Shown: positions 17,099 through 26,247 of the stretch, piece after piece | Position numbering within the stretch: the stretch's first letter is position 1 | Layout: each line of letters opens with the position of its first letter | Position numbers and translations under genes: made by a program | The notes under the pieces: generated by a model | Told to the model about the DNA's origin: nothing | The model's database searches: none | What the model saw: only the letters and a program-made list of their open reading frames with translations | Assembly (NCBI GenBank): GCA_020161695.1 | Contig: JAIUOO010000011.1 | Coordinates: 62,001-126,000 of the forward strand | Reading direction: 5' to 3' | Source of the DNA: Pseudomonadota bacterium | Lineage (GTDB): Bacteria > Pseudomonadota > Alphaproteobacteria > Rhizobiales > Phreatobacteraceae | DNA: 64,000 bases

Positions 17099-19348
17099 AT
17101 GCCCGAGGATCGCCCGCCCTTTCCCCTGACGATCGCGTTCGGGCTGTTTGGCCTCGCCTGGTTCGTGCTGGCCGGCCCCTGGCTGATCGGCAGCGTGACG
17201 ATCCCCTGGGACGGCAAGGCGCACTGGTATCCGCATCTCGTCTTCGCGTCCGGCGCCTTCCATGGCGGGGAAAGCCCCGCCTGGACACCCAACATCTTCG
17301 CGGGCTCGCCGGAAATCGCCGATCCGCAATCCGTGCTGTTCTCGGTTCCGCTGCTTCTGCTCGCGCTGCTGCGCCCCTCGCCGTCCCTGCTCGCGATGGA
17401 CTGGGCGGTGTTCCTGATGCTCCTCGCCGGCGGCGCTGCCGTCATCATGCTGTTCCGCGACCGCGGCTGGCATTGGGGCGGCGCACTTGTCGCGGCGATC
17501 GCGTTTGCGTTCGGCGCGGCGGCGTCATGGCGCCTGCAGCACCTGTCGCAGGTCTTCTCGCTCTGCTGGTGGATGATCTCCTGGTGGCTGCTGTCGCGCG
17601 CCCTGAACCGCTCCTCGCTCGTTCACGGCGTTCTCGCAGGACTGGCGGCCGGCGCGATGCTGCTCGGGCGCGACCAGGTTGCCCTGCTGTCCGCCTATCT
17701 CCTCGCGGGTGTCGTGCTCGACCATTGTCTGCGCGCACAGCATCGCGGTGCCGCGCTCCGGGCGAGCCTGCCGCCGCTGATCGCGGCGGGGATCGCCTGC
17801 CTCCTGGTCGCGGCCCTTCCCGTGGTGATGTCGGCGCTATGGGGAGCCGAATCCAACCGCGTGGTGATCGATCTCGATGGAGCCGGTCGCGGCTCGCTTC
17901 ACCCGGCCCATCTTTTGACCGTGGCCATCGGCAACCTCTATGGGGCGGCGGGCATGCTCGCGAACCATTGGGGGCCGCCAAGCCCGACATGGGGCGATAC
18001 CGGCCTGTTCCTCGCCCGCAACATGGGCGTGCTCTACTCGGGGGCCATCCCCTTCTTCCTGATCCTCGCGACCATCTGCTCCGGCGCGGCCTTCCGCACC
18101 GAGATTCGGTTCGTGACCGCGGCACTGGCCCTGATGCTTGTCTATGCGCTCGGCTGGTACACGCCCGTGTTCCAGCTGTTCTGGCACCTGCCAGGCATCG
18201 GCCTGTTCCGCCGGCCGGCGGATGCGGTCTTCGTCATCGGTGGCCTGACAGCGATCCTCGCCGGCTATGGCGCGCACCTGCTGCTGACCGGCAAGCTGGC
18301 GACCCGCTGGATCGTCGAGACGGGCATCGCCTTCCTGCTCGTCATCCTCGCGATGATGCTGATCCTGTGGAAACAGGCGCCGATGACCGCCTGGGTCTCG
18401 CTGCTGATCGGCATCGTCACGCTGGTCCTGTCGCTGGCGATCCTGGGCGCCGCCCGACTCGTCAAACCGAGCCTGCTGCCGCTCGCGCTCGCCGCGGTGC
18501 TCGTGCAGGATATCGCGATCACCAATGCGCCGAGCGAGTCCACGGCCCTGCCGCCGCAGGCCTATGACGTGCTGCAACCCGAAACCGCCGACCCGACTGT
18601 CGCGCTTCTGAAGACTCGCATTGTCCGCAACGGCGAACGCCGCGACCGGATCGAGCTGATCGGGCTGGGCTACCCCTGGCAGAACGCTGCGCTGTCCCAC
18701 GGTTTCGAGGACACTCTGGGCTTCAATCCCGTGCGCTCGGCCGCTTATGCCAATCTCGTCGGCGCCGAAGACATCGCCGCCCTGCCCGGCCAGCGCCGGT
18801 TTCCGTCGGCCTTTCCGTCATACCGGTCGCCGCTCGCCGACATTCTCGGGCTGCGCTTCGTCGTGTCCGGCGTGCCCATCGAACAGGTCGACAAGACCCT
18901 CGCCCCGGATGCCTTCCCGCTCGTCGCGCGGACGCCGGATGCCTACATCTACGAGAACACCCGCGCCCTGCCCCGCGCATGGGTCGCGCCGGCGACGGCT
19001 CCGACGCCGCCTGATCTTGCCACAGCCGGTTTTCCAGCTGGTCTCGATCCACGGGACACCGTTCTGATCGAGGGGCCGGTCTCTCCCCGGCGGAGCGGCG
19101 GCACGGCGCGCATCGTGTCCTACGGCAACACGGAGATCGTGGTTGAAACCCAAACCGCCGACGGCGGCACGCTGGTTCTGGCCGATGCCTGGCACCCGTG
19201 GTGGCGGGCACGGACCGGCGGCGCGGAAGTGCCGATCCGGCGGGCCTATGGCCTCGTGCGCGCCGTCGAGGTTCCAGCCGGCCGAGCCACCGTGCGCTTC
19301 ACATTCGAGCCGGTGCGCGGCGCGCTCGCGCAGCTTTCAGGGCGTTAG
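17099..19348 (+). CDS. Large YfhO-like polytopic membrane protein
   Basis: 749-residue protein with about a dozen hydrophobic helices in the first 480 residues and a soluble C-terminal domain of about 260 residues. The N-terminal loop PWDGKAHWYPH and the TPNIFAGSPEIADPQS stretch resemble the first external loop of YfhO and GT-C-type lipid-linked glycosyltransferases. A second loop contains a Pro-Gly-rich segment (WHLPGIGLFRRP). YfhO-family proteins are implicated in glycosylating wall polymers in Firmicutes; the role here is unknown. The start could be the ATG at 17099. It ends 1 bp from the convergent pxpA. Confidence 0.6.
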   Translation: MPEDRPPFPLTIAFGLFGLAWFVLAGPWLIGSVTIPWDGKAHWYPHLVFASGAFHGGESPAWTPNIFAGSPEIADPQSVLFSVPLLLLALLRPSPSLLAMDWAVFLMLLAGGAAVIMLFRDRGWHWGGALVAAIAFAFGAAASWRLQHLSQVFSLCWWMISWWLLSRALNRSSLVHGVLAGLAAGAMLLGRDQVALLSAYLLAGVVLDHCLRAQHRGAALRASLPPLIAAGIACLLVAALPVVMSALWGAESNRVVIDLDGAGRGSLHPAHLLTVAIGNLYGAAGMLANHWGPPSPTWGDTGLFLARNMGVLYSGAIPFFLILATICSGAAFRTEIRFVTAALALMLVYALGWYTPVFQLFWHLPGIGLFRRPADAVFVIGGLTAILAGYGAHLLLTGKLATRWIVETGIAFLLVILAMMLILWKQAPMTAWVSLLIGIVTLVLSLAILGAARLVKPSLLPLALAAVLVQDIAITNAPSESTALPPQAYDVLQPETADPTVALLKTRIVRNGERRDRIELIGLGYPWQNAALSHGFEDTLGFNPVRSAAYANLVGAEDIAALPGQRRFPSAFPSYRSPLADILGLRFVVSGVPIEQVDKTLAPDAFPLVARTPDAYIYENTRALPRAWVAPATAPTPPDLATAGFPAGLDPRDTVLIEGPVSPRRSGGTARIVSYGNTEIVVETQTADGGTLVLADAWHPWWRARTGGAEVPIRRAYGLVRAVEVPAGRATVRFTFEPVRGALAQLSGR

Positions 19349-19349
19349 A

Positions 19350-20117
19350 TCAGGCCGTCCGGAACGGCCGGATGGCAATTCCGGCTGCTTCCAGCGTGTC
19401 ACGCACCTTGCGGGCCATGGCGATGGCGGCGGGGTTGTCGCCATGGACGCAGATCGTGTCGATGGCGACCTTCAGCTTCTTGCCAGTGACCGTCGTGACT
19501 TCCTGATCCTGCACCATGCGCAGCACGCGCTCGGCCGCGAGGGCGGCATCGTGGATGATCGAGCCTTCCTTCTTCCGGCTCGTCAGGTTGCCGCTGTCGT
19601 CGTAGGTGCGGTCGGCGAAAATCTCCCGCGCCATGGGCAGGCCAAGCTTCTCTCCAACGCGCTCGGTCGGCAGGGTCGGCATGACCACGAAGACCAGCGA
19701 GGGATCGACTCCCTTGATCGCCCGGCCGATGGCGAGGGCGATGTCCTCGTCGTCATTGCTCATGTTGCCGAGCGCGCCATGGGCCTTCACATGCGTGACC
19801 TTGTGACCGGCAAGCGCCGCACAGGCCTGCATGGCGCCGATCTGGTAGGCGACTTGCTTCTCGATATCCGCCATGGTCTCGCCGCGGATGGTGCGGCGGC
19901 CGAAGCCCCAGAGATCGCCGAATCCGGGATGCGCACCGATGGAGACGCCCTTCGCCTTCGCGATCTCGGCGGTGCGGTGCATGATGATCGGGTCGCCCGC
20001 GTGCCAGCCGCAGGCAATGTTGGCGGACGAGACGATGGACAGCATGGCGTCGTCGTCGCCCATCTTCCAGGGCCCGAAGCCTTCGCCCATGTCGGCATTC
20101 AGATCGACGCTGGCCAT
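19350..20117 (-). CDS. pxpA: 5-oxoprolinase subunit A (LamB/YcsF family)
   Basis: Cytosolic TIM-barrel-like subunit of the PxpABC 5-oxoprolinase, which hydrolyses pyroglutamate to glutamate with ATP. The 255-residue product has the family motifs [10 protein letters not shown] at the N-terminus, [29 protein letters not shown] and CVHGDNP near the C-terminus. The ATG at 20115-20117 is preceded by GAGGAGAAGG. It is the last gene of the dctPQM-pxpBCA operon, 10 bp after pxpC. Confidence 0.94.
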   Translation of the reverse strand: MASVDLNADMGEGFGPWKMGDDDAMLSIVSSANIACGWHAGDPIIMHRTAEIAKAKGVSIGAHPGFGDLWGFGRRTIRGETMADIEKQVAYQIGAMQACAALAGHKVTHVKAHGALGNMSNDDEDIALAIGRAIKGVDPSLVFVVMPTLPTERVGEKLGLPMAREIFADRTYDDSGNLTSRKKEGSIIHDAALAAERVLRMVQDQEVTTVTGKKLKVAIDTICVHGDNPAAIAMARKVRDTLEAAGIAIRPFRTA

Positions 20118-20127
20118 GGCCTTCTCC

Positions 20128-21162
20128 TCAGGTGTTGCCGGTCGCGAGGTCGAACCGCCCGTGAGCATCGACCCAGCCGTCGACGAGATTAGCGGCGAGC
20201 AGCGCTTCCGGATCGAAGGCGGGCCCTATCGCCTTCAGCCCGCCGAGCACGGCGGCAAGCATGGCCGCCTGTTCGCGGGCGGCCACGATGGCAGCCGCCT
20301 GCGAGACGATCTCGAAGCGGACCTCGCTGCCGGGGCGGTTCTGGACGAAGCGTGGCAGATCCGCCGAGATCATCGTCGCGATCTTCGGATAGCCGCCGGT
20401 GGTGCCCGCATCGGCCAGGAGCACGATAGGTTCGCCCGAACCCGGAACCTGGATCGCACCGGTCGGGATGCCGTCCGAGACGATGTTGAAACCCTTGGCG
20501 TGTTCGATGGTGGCGCCGGTCAGACGATAGCCCATCCGGTCGGCCTGCGGTGAAATCACGTAGGGCTGCCCGACCAGCGTCTCGATACCGGCTGCGGTGA
20601 AATAGTCGTCCTGCGGACCGAGAACCACGCGGAACGGGCCGGCATGGACGCGTGGCGGCACGGTCGCGGTCAAATCCGGCCCCATCGGCGCGCCGTTGAC
20701 GACGAGCACCTGCCCGGCCTTTACCGGCTCACGGCCGACGCCACCCAACCCTGCGCGCAGGTGGAACGACTGGCTGCCGAGATCCCGGGGCAGGTCGAAA
20801 CCGCCCGACACCGCCAGCACCATGAAGGTCCCGGCCTTGGCGGGGCCGACGGTGATCGTCTGGCCCGGCTCGGCCGTCGCCGAAGTGAGCGGCCGCACTG
20901 CCTCGCCATCGATCCTGAGGTCGGCAACGGCGCCCGCAAGCGCGATGCGCACCGGGCCGCCCTCGACAACGAAGGAGCCGCCCATGACGGTGAATTCTAT
21001 CGCGCCCGTGCCCTGATCGTTGCCGACGAGCATGTTGGCGACGGCCAGCGCGATCCGGTCCACCGCTCCTGCCGATCCCACGCCATAGCGGCGGTACCCG
21101 AAGCGCCCACCATCCTGGATGGAGGTTCCAGCGCCGCAATCCTTGACCTTGAGCACGGTCAT
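20128..21162 (-). CDS. pxpC: 5-oxoprolinase subunit C (biotin-dependent carboxyltransferase-like family)
   Basis: 344-residue protein of the KipA/allophanate hydrolase subunit 2 family with the motifs [27 protein letters not shown] and the C-terminal [15 protein letters not shown]. With PxpB it forms the ATP-dependent activating part of 5-oxoprolinase. The ATG overlaps the pxpB stop by 4 bp, indicating translational coupling. Confidence 0.94.
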   Translation of the reverse strand: MTVLKVKDCGAGTSIQDGGRFGYRRYGVGSAGAVDRIALAVANMLVGNDQGTGAIEFTVMGGSFVVEGGPVRIALAGAVADLRIDGEAVRPLTSATAEPGQTITVGPAKAGTFMVLAVSGGFDLPRDLGSQSFHLRAGLGGVGREPVKAGQVLVVNGAPMGPDLTATVPPRVHAGPFRVVLGPQDDYFTAAGIETLVGQPYVISPQADRMGYRLTGATIEHAKGFNIVSDGIPTGAIQVPGSGEPIVLLADAGTTGGYPKIATMISADLPRFVQNRPGSEVRFEIVSQAAAIVAAREQAAMLAAVLGGLKAIGPAFDPEALLAANLVDGWVDAHGRFDLATGNT

Positions 21163-21887
21163 GGCGCGACCAGCTCCGCGACCGGCTCGCCGGCGGCGGC
21201 CGCGGCATCGAGCGCGTCCCAGCGGGATGCATCGATCGGCTGGAAGACGACCTCTTCGCCCGCGCCGACGAGGAAGACGGGATCGCGGTCCGGCATGAAG
21301 TTGCGCACCGGCGTGCGGCCGAGGAGATGCCAGCCGGACGGCGCCTCGACGGAAGCGAACAGCGCCTGCACACCGCCGATGGAGACGGTGCCGGCCGGCG
21401 TCTTGAGCCGTGGATCGGTACGGCGCGGCAGCGCGATCGACTGGTCGGCCCCCGACAGGTAGCAGAAGCCCGGAAGGAAGCCGAGCATGGCAACCCGATA
21501 GACCCGTTCGGAATGGCGGCGGATCACCTCGTTGGCGGTGATGCCGTGGGCGGCCGCGACGTCCTCGAGATCGATACCGAACGCGCCGCCATAGACGACG
21601 GGAATGCGCCAGCGCCTGGCGGCCTTCGTGTCCGTCGTCAGGCCGTCCAGCAATTCCATAACCCGCGTCTCGAAAGCGGGCATGTCGATCACCAGCGGAT
21701 CGACCTGCACGAAGACGGAACGATAGGTCGGCAGGCTTTCGACCACGCCGGGAAAGGCCGCCGCCGACAATGCCTCGTCGAAGGCGAGGCACAGGGCGTT
21801 GATCCCGTCGTCGATCTCGGTGCCGAACTCGATCGTCACCGCGCTGTCACCGCAGGCGAGAAAGCGCGGCCGGACGGCGAGGCCCAT
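21159..21887 (-). CDS. pxpB: 5-oxoprolinase subunit B (KipI/allophanate hydrolase subunit 1 family)
   Basis: 242-residue protein with FLACGDSAVTIEFG near the N-terminus, LPTYRSVFVQ, and the family signature MLGFLPGFCYLSG followed by LPRRTDPRLKTPAGTVSIGG. It pairs with PxpC. I take the ATG at 21885-21887, with AGGAG 8 nt upstream; a GTG a few codons earlier lacks a site. It is the first pxp gene, 35 bp after dctM. Confidence 0.93.
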   Translation of the reverse strand: MGLAVRPRFLACGDSAVTIEFGTEIDDGINALCLAFDEALSAAAFPGVVESLPTYRSVFVQVDPLVIDMPAFETRVMELLDGLTTDTKAARRWRIPVVYGGAFGIDLEDVAAAHGITANEVIRRHSERVYRVAMLGFLPGFCYLSGADQSIALPRRTDPRLKTPAGTVSIGGVQALFASVEAPSGWHLLGRTPVRNFMPDRDPVFLVGAGEEVVFQPIDASRWDALDAAAAAGEPVAELVAP

Positions 21888-21922
21888 TCCATTCACTCCT
21901 TGAATCGCATGCCTGCCGCCGC

Positions 21923-23254
21923 CTAACGCGGCGGCCCTCCCGCCTGCGTCGCCTCCACGAACATCCGCGGCAGCACCGTCACGATCTCGGGGAAGATGGT
22001 GATCACCGCGATCGCGACGACGAGCATCAGGAAGAAGGGCAGCGAGGCGTAGGCGACGAACCAGCTGTCGCGGCCGCTCATCGATTGCAGCACGAAGAGC
22101 ACGAAGCCGACGGGCGGCGTCACCTCCGCGATCTCGACCAGCAGTACGATGAAGATGCCGAACCAGATCGGATCGATGCCGACCTTCTGAATCATCGGCA
22201 GGACGATGGTCGTCGTCAGCACGATCATCGACACGCCATCCAGCGCCGTGCCGAGCAGAATGTACATGATCGTCAGCACGGCGATGAGCTGGAACTTCGA
22301 GGGGTTCAGCCACGCCACATATTCGGCGAGCGCCCGCGGAATGCCGGTGAAACCCATCGCCAGCGTCAGATAGGCAGCGCCGGCGAGGATGAACATGATC
22401 ATCGCCGAGAGACGCGTCGCACCGAGGAGGCTCTCGCGGAAATTCTCCCAGGTGAGCGAGCGGCCCCACCAGGCGAGCGCCAGCGAACCGACGGCGCCGA
22501 AGGCAGCGGCCTCGGTCGCCGTCGCCCAGCCCGCAACGATGACCCAGATCACCATGAGGATCAGCAGCATGCAGGGGATCAGTTCGCGCGAGGCATGCAG
22601 CTTCTGCCGCAGCGTCGTCGAGCCGATGTCGTCCGGCGGCACCTTGTCCGGATTAAGCAGCGCCCAGACGATGATGTAGCCCGAGAACAGCACCATCACG
22701 AGCAGGCCGGGCAGGAAGCCGGCGAGGAAGATCTGGATGATCGAGACCTCGGCGGCGACCGCGTAGACGACCATGATGATCGAGGGCGGGATGAGGATGC
22801 CAAGCGTGCCGGAGCCCGCCAGCGAGCCGAGCGACATGTTGTCGGGATAGCCCCGGCGCTTCAGTTCCGGGACGGTCATCTTGCCGATGGTCACCGCGGT
22901 CGCGGCGGAGGAGCCGGACACCGAGCCGAAGATGCCGCAGGCGAGCACGTTGACGTGCAGGAGCCGCCCCGGCAGGCGGCGCAACCAGGGCGCCAGCCCG
23001 ATGAACATCTGGTTGGCGAGGTTGGTGCGGAACAGGATCTCGCCCATCCAGACGAAAAGGGGCAGCGCTGCCAGTTCCCAGGAGGCGACCGATTGCCAGA
23101 CAGCCGTCGCAAGATTGAGCGTCGGCGAGGAATTGGTGAAGAAGGCCATGCCGACCCAGCCGGTAATGGCGAGGCCGAAGCCGATCCAGGCGCCGAGCGT
23201 CAGGACCACGAACATGACGACGAGCAGGACGCCGCCGATGGCGAGTGTCGACAT
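21923..23254 (-). CDS. TRAP transporter large permease subunit, DctM-like
   Basis: 443-residue inner-membrane protein of the DctM family, about 12 helices. Family signatures are SGSSAATAVTIGKMTVPELKRRGY and GSGTLGILIPPSI, plus EIAEVTPPVGFVLFVLQ towards the C-terminus. It couples Na+ or H+ flow to uptake of the solute delivered by the DctP protein. It starts 3 bp after dctQ and is followed by pxpB, which suggests that the imported solute is a substrate of the oxoprolinase. Confidence 0.93.
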   Translation of the reverse strand: MSTLAIGGVLLVVMFVVLTLGAWIGFGLAITGWVGMAFFTNSSPTLNLATAVWQSVASWELAALPLFVWMGEILFRTNLANQMFIGLAPWLRRLPGRLLHVNVLACGIFGSVSGSSAATAVTIGKMTVPELKRRGYPDNMSLGSLAGSGTLGILIPPSIIMVVYAVAAEVSIIQIFLAGFLPGLLVMVLFSGYIIVWALLNPDKVPPDDIGSTTLRQKLHASRELIPCMLLILMVIWVIVAGWATATEAAAFGAVGSLALAWWGRSLTWENFRESLLGATRLSAMIMFILAGAAYLTLAMGFTGIPRALAEYVAWLNPSKFQLIAVLTIMYILLGTALDGVSMIVLTTTIVLPMIQKVGIDPIWFGIFIVLLVEIAEVTPPVGFVLFVLQSMSGRDSWFVAYASLPFFLMLVVAIAVITIFPEIVTVLPRMFVEATQAGGPPR

Positions 23255-23257
23255 GAC

Positions 23258-23791
23258 TCAGACCTCGCCCGAATAGTCGCCGGCCGCGTGGCGGTCGCGC
23301 ACCTGCTGAACATAGGTCGGAACGAGGCCGCCGACGACGCGAACCAGCTCATCGACGAGAGCCACCGCGAGCACGGCCGCACCGAGTGCCACCGGCGCCT
23401 GGGGTATCCAGAGCGGCAGCGGCAGCAGACCCTGCCCGCGATCGTTGAAGACGTAGCTCTCGTAGACCATGTTGCCGAGCGCATAGGTCAGGAAGAGCGC
23501 GAAGGCCGAGCACATGGCGAGCGCGACGAGCTCGATCCAGCGCGCGGTGCGGTCGGAAAAGCGGTCGATGAATATGCCCATGCGGACGAGCTCGCCGCGC
23601 TTGAAGGTCGCGGCCAGCGGCAGGAAGGCGGCGCCGGCACAGATCCAGGCGGTGATGTCGTCGGCGCCGCGCACCATGACGCCCACTGGCCGCAGCGCGG
23701 CCTGGGCCATCATCAGGAGGCAGATGGAGAGAACGCAGGCGGCACCCAGCCACGCGGCTCCAGTGTAGAGGAAATCGAGCGTTTTTCGCAT
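23258..23791 (-). CDS. TRAP transporter small permease subunit, DctQ-like
   Basis: 177-residue protein with four hydrophobic helices and the DctQ-type RGADDITAWICAGAAFLPLA segment and FKRGELVRMG. I choose the ATG at 23789-23791 (MRKTLDF), which has AGG at workable distance; the ATG at 23807-23809 six codons earlier has no visible site. Partner of the adjacent dctM. Confidence 0.9.
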   Translation of the reverse strand: MRKTLDFLYTGAAWLGAACVLSICLLMMAQAALRPVGVMVRGADDITAWICAGAAFLPLAATFKRGELVRMGIFIDRFSDRTARWIELVALAMCSAFALFLTYALGNMVYESYVFNDRGQGLLPLPLWIPQAPVALGAAVLAVALVDELVRVVGGLVPTYVQQVRDRHAAGDYSGEV

Positions 23792-23885
23792 GACCGGCCT
23801 ATGGTCCATCGACGCGCGTCGCGGACAGTGTCGGCGGCGGCTTCAGGCTGAGTGAGAATGCGGTGTAATGCCACTGCGCCGCCTG

Positions 23886-23911
23886 CCGGACCGGCCGGGA
23901 AGCCGGTCCGG
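23886..23911 (-). other. Strong stem-loop between dctP and dctQ
   Basis: Perfect 10-bp stem CCGGACCGGC (23886-23895) with GCCGGTCCGG (23902-23911) and a 6-nt loop, 14 bp past the dctP stop. It has no T run, so it is better read as an mRNA 3' stabiliser giving more binding protein than permease, a known arrangement in transporter operons. Confidence 0.6.
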
Positions 23912-23925
23912 ACAGTGCGTTGCGA

Positions 23926-24918
23926 TCAGGCGCCGATGCGCTTGCGGTAGTCGGCGATGACGTTGCGACCGACATCGCCAGCCTTCGCCACCCACTCTTC
24001 CGTCAGCTTCGCGCCGACTGCCTTCACCTCGGTCAGCAGCTGAGGCGACGGATCGACGATGGTCATGCCGTTCTTGCGCAGTTCGGCGATCGAGTTGGTC
24101 TCGACCTCGCCGGCCAGCTTCCAGCCACGCTCCTCGGCCTTGGCCGACATTTCCGTCATGGCCTTGCGGACGGCCTCGGGCAGGCGCTGCCAGGCCCGCT
24201 CGTTCACGAGCACCGCGTTCTTCGGCATCGAGGCGCGCAGGTTGATGAACTGGCTGGAAAACTCCCAGGCGCGCGACTGCACGCCGGTGGCGCCGGAGGT
24301 GATCATGCCGGTGACGATGTTGGTCGCGAAGGCCTGCGGCACTTCGGAGGCCTGCACCAGCGTGGGAACCGCGCCGAGAAGCTCGGCCATGCGCGAGGTG
24401 ATCGGCGACACCGTGCGGAACTTCATGCCGCGCATGTCGGCAGCCGAGTTGATCGGCGTCTTCGAGTAGAAGGCCTGGCTCGGCCACGCCACGCAGTAGA
24501 GCACGCGGATGCCGCGGCGCTGGCAGGCGGCTTCGAGCGCAGCCTTGGATGCCGCGTAGAGCGCCTGGCCCTGATCGAAGCCCTGCGCGAGGAACGGAAT
24601 CGAATCGAGTTCGTAGATCGGGTCTTCGTTGCCGAACTGGCTGATCAGGATCTCGCCCGCGGCAACCTGACCGCTGCCGACGGCGCGGAGGATTTCCGGC
24701 AGACGGATCAGCGAATTGTTGGAGTGAATCTGGATCTTGATGCCGTTGTTGGTGGCCTTGGCGACCTCATCGACCCACCAGCGGACATTCTGCGTGTGAT
24801 AAGTGCCGTCCGTATAGGGAACCGGCATGTCCCAGGCGGTCTGGGCGCGCGCGACGAGCGGCGCTGCCAGGACTGCCGTACCGGCTGCGCCGGCGACGAA
24901 TTTGCGGCGATCGATCAT
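23926..24918 (-). CDS. TRAP transporter solute-binding protein, DctP family
   Basis: Periplasmic solute receptor of 330 residues. The N-terminus carries a twin-arginine-like signal (DRRKFV, residues 3-8, then an Ala-rich hydrophobic run and cleavage after ARA near 25). The DctP fold is shown by LRAVGSGQVAAGEI and by GMKFRT (Arg168), the position of the conserved carboxylate-binding Arg. GGAGATTT precedes the ATG. First gene of the operon ending in pxpA. The ligand is plausibly 5-oxoproline or a related carboxylated lactam; this is inferred from neighbours. Confidence 0.92.
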   Translation of the reverse strand: MIDRRKFVAGAAGTAVLAAPLVARAQTAWDMPVPYTDGTYHTQNVRWWVDEVAKATNNGIKIQIHSNNSLIRLPEILRAVGSGQVAAGEILISQFGNEDPIYELDSIPFLAQGFDQGQALYAASKAALEAACQRRGIRVLYCVAWPSQAFYSKTPINSAADMRGMKFRTVSPITSRMAELLGAVPTLVQASEVPQAFATNIVTGMITSGATGVQSRAWEFSSQFINLRASMPKNAVLVNERAWQRLPEAVRKAMTEMSAKAEERGWKLAGEVETNSIAELRKNGMTIVDPSPQLLTEVKAVGAKLTEEWVAKAGDVGRNVIADYRKRIGA

Positions 24919-25238
24919 TGGGAAATCTCCTGCAGTTCCCGTCTCTGGAATGCCCGGTCGCTGCCGACCGGCAAGGCTTGTGCCCTTGGGTATGATTGGA
25001 CCGCCGTTCGAGCCCGGTGACAAGGCCCTGCACCGCATTGCCCGGTGCGCTGCAACGCACCCGCCCGGCCGTTCAGGAACTGCCGCCGACACCGCCGACG
25101 CTCGCCCGAACATTCCGCCCGCCCCGCGCCGCTGTCAACATAACGTTGATATTTTGTTGCCGTTTTATGCATTTGATTTTGACGAGATGTCGATCCATTC
25201 TATTCGGCCGCGTCGTGGACAGAGCCGGAGACGTCAAG
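24919..25238. promoter_or_regulatory. Divergent control region of the dctPQM-pxp operon and its regulator
   Basis: 320 bp without a gene. Mostly GC-rich, with an AT-rich patch at about 25135-25190 that should hold promoter elements. It includes the inverted repeat at 25135-25149. Confidence 0.55.
25135..25149. promoter_or_regulatory. Candidate operator TCAAC-N5-GTTGA
   Basis: Perfect inverted repeat TCAAC ATAAC GTTGA at the edge of the AT-rich patch, 90 bp upstream of the regulator start. A further TTTTGTTG follows at 25152-25159. Likely target of the winged-helix regulator encoded next to it. Confidence 0.45.
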
Positions 25239-25757
25239 ATGGCCCCGCCCCCCAGCCTCGGCCCCATAGTCTCGTCAGCGCATCTCGCAGCCGGTGAAAT
25301 GCCGGCCCTGTCCGAGTTCGAATTCGGCATGATCATGGTCAGCCACGCCTTCCACCGCTGGACGGTGCGCTGCGCGGCCGCGGCCGGTGCCCCGGGGCTC
25401 TCGGCGCTTGAGAACATGATCCTGCACACGGTCTATCATCGCGCGCGGCCGAAGCGACTGGCCGATATCGCGCTCGTCCTCAATGTCGAGGACATGCACC
25501 TCGTGACCTATGCCGTGAAGAAGCTGGAAAAGGCCGGGTTGGTGAAGGGCGAGAAGATCGGCAAGGAGAAGGCCGTTTCCGTCACCAAGAAGGGGGCCGA
25601 CGCCGTGACGCGCTACCACGAGGTGCGCGAGGCGCTGCTGATCCAGGGCGTCAAGGCTTTCGGTACGGAGGCTCAGATCCTCAGCCGGATCGCCACCGAG
25701 ATGCGGGCCCTGTCCGGCCTCTACGATCAGGCGGCGCGCGCCGCGGCGAGCCTCTGA
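25239..25757 (+). CDS. MarR-like winged-helix transcriptional regulator
   Basis: 172-residue DNA-binding protein of the predicted MarR-type family often assigned COG5631. The central winged-helix part runs from LSALENMILHTVYHRA through LADIALVLNVEDMHLVTYAVKKLEKAGLV to EKAVSVTKKGADAV, with the recognition helix around VTYAVKKLEK. The ATG at 25239 has GGAG 8 nt upstream; the longer open frame to 24996 covers the control region and is rejected. Divergent from the dctP operon, so probably its regulator. Confidence 0.82.
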   Translation: MAPPPSLGPIVSSAHLAAGEMPALSEFEFGMIMVSHAFHRWTVRCAAAAGAPGLSALENMILHTVYHRARPKRLADIALVLNVEDMHLVTYAVKKLEKAGLVKGEKIGKEKAVSVTKKGADAVTRYHEVREALLIQGVKAFGTEAQILSRIATEMRALSGLYDQAARAAASL

Positions 25758-25845
25758 TCGAACCATCGTTCGAATGCATCCAGCCCGTCGGACACAGTGT
25801 TACCGTCGGTGAACCGCTTGCCGGTTCCTGAAACGGGAGGACACG

Positions 25846-26241
25846 ATGAGCCGCAACGTCGAAACAGTGAAGGCCGCCTATGCCGCGTTCGGTCGCGGCG
25901 ACATCCCAGCGATCCTGGCCCTGTTGGCTGACGACGTTGCGTGGGAACACGACTGGGGCGCGGCCACGCTCAAATGGTACAGGTCGCGCAGAGGGCCCGC
26001 CGACGTCGCGGGCTTCTTCCAGACGCTGGCGGATTTCGACTTCCTGCTCTTCGAGCCGGCCAACCTGCTGGAGGGTGGCAATCAGGTCGTCGCAGTCATC
26101 CACGTCGAACTGACGGTCAAATCCAACGGCAAGCGCTTCAAGGACCTCGAGGCGCATCTCTGGACCTTCGGCCCGGATGGCAAGGTGACGGGATTCCGCC
26201 ACCTCACCGACACCCATCAACTGGCGATGGTGACGGCCTGA
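25846..26241 (+). CDS. SnoaL-like/NTF2-fold protein (ketosteroid isomerase-related)
   Basis: 131-residue protein of the cone-shaped NTF2 fold: VKAAYAAFGRGDIPAILALLADDVAWEHD at the N-terminus and a beta-rich rest with DLEAHLWTFGPDGKVTGFRHLTDT. GGGAGGA precedes the ATG. Members are isomerases, hydrolases or binding proteins; the ligand cannot be told from sequence. It ends 6 bp from the convergent hyuB. Confidence 0.85.
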   Translation: MSRNVETVKAAYAAFGRGDIPAILALLADDVAWEHDWGAATLKWYRSRRGPADVAGFFQTLADFDFLLFEPANLLEGGNQVVAVIHVELTVKSNGKRFKDLEAHLWTFGPDGKVTGFRHLTDTHQLAMVTA

Positions 26242-26247
26242 AGCCGT

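Noticed and set aside
22085..23851. Open frame of 588 codons on the plus strand
   Set aside because: Antisense to dctM and dctQ, low-complexity Arg/Asp/Glu/His composition typical of reverse-frame translation of GC-rich genes, and no ribosome-binding site.
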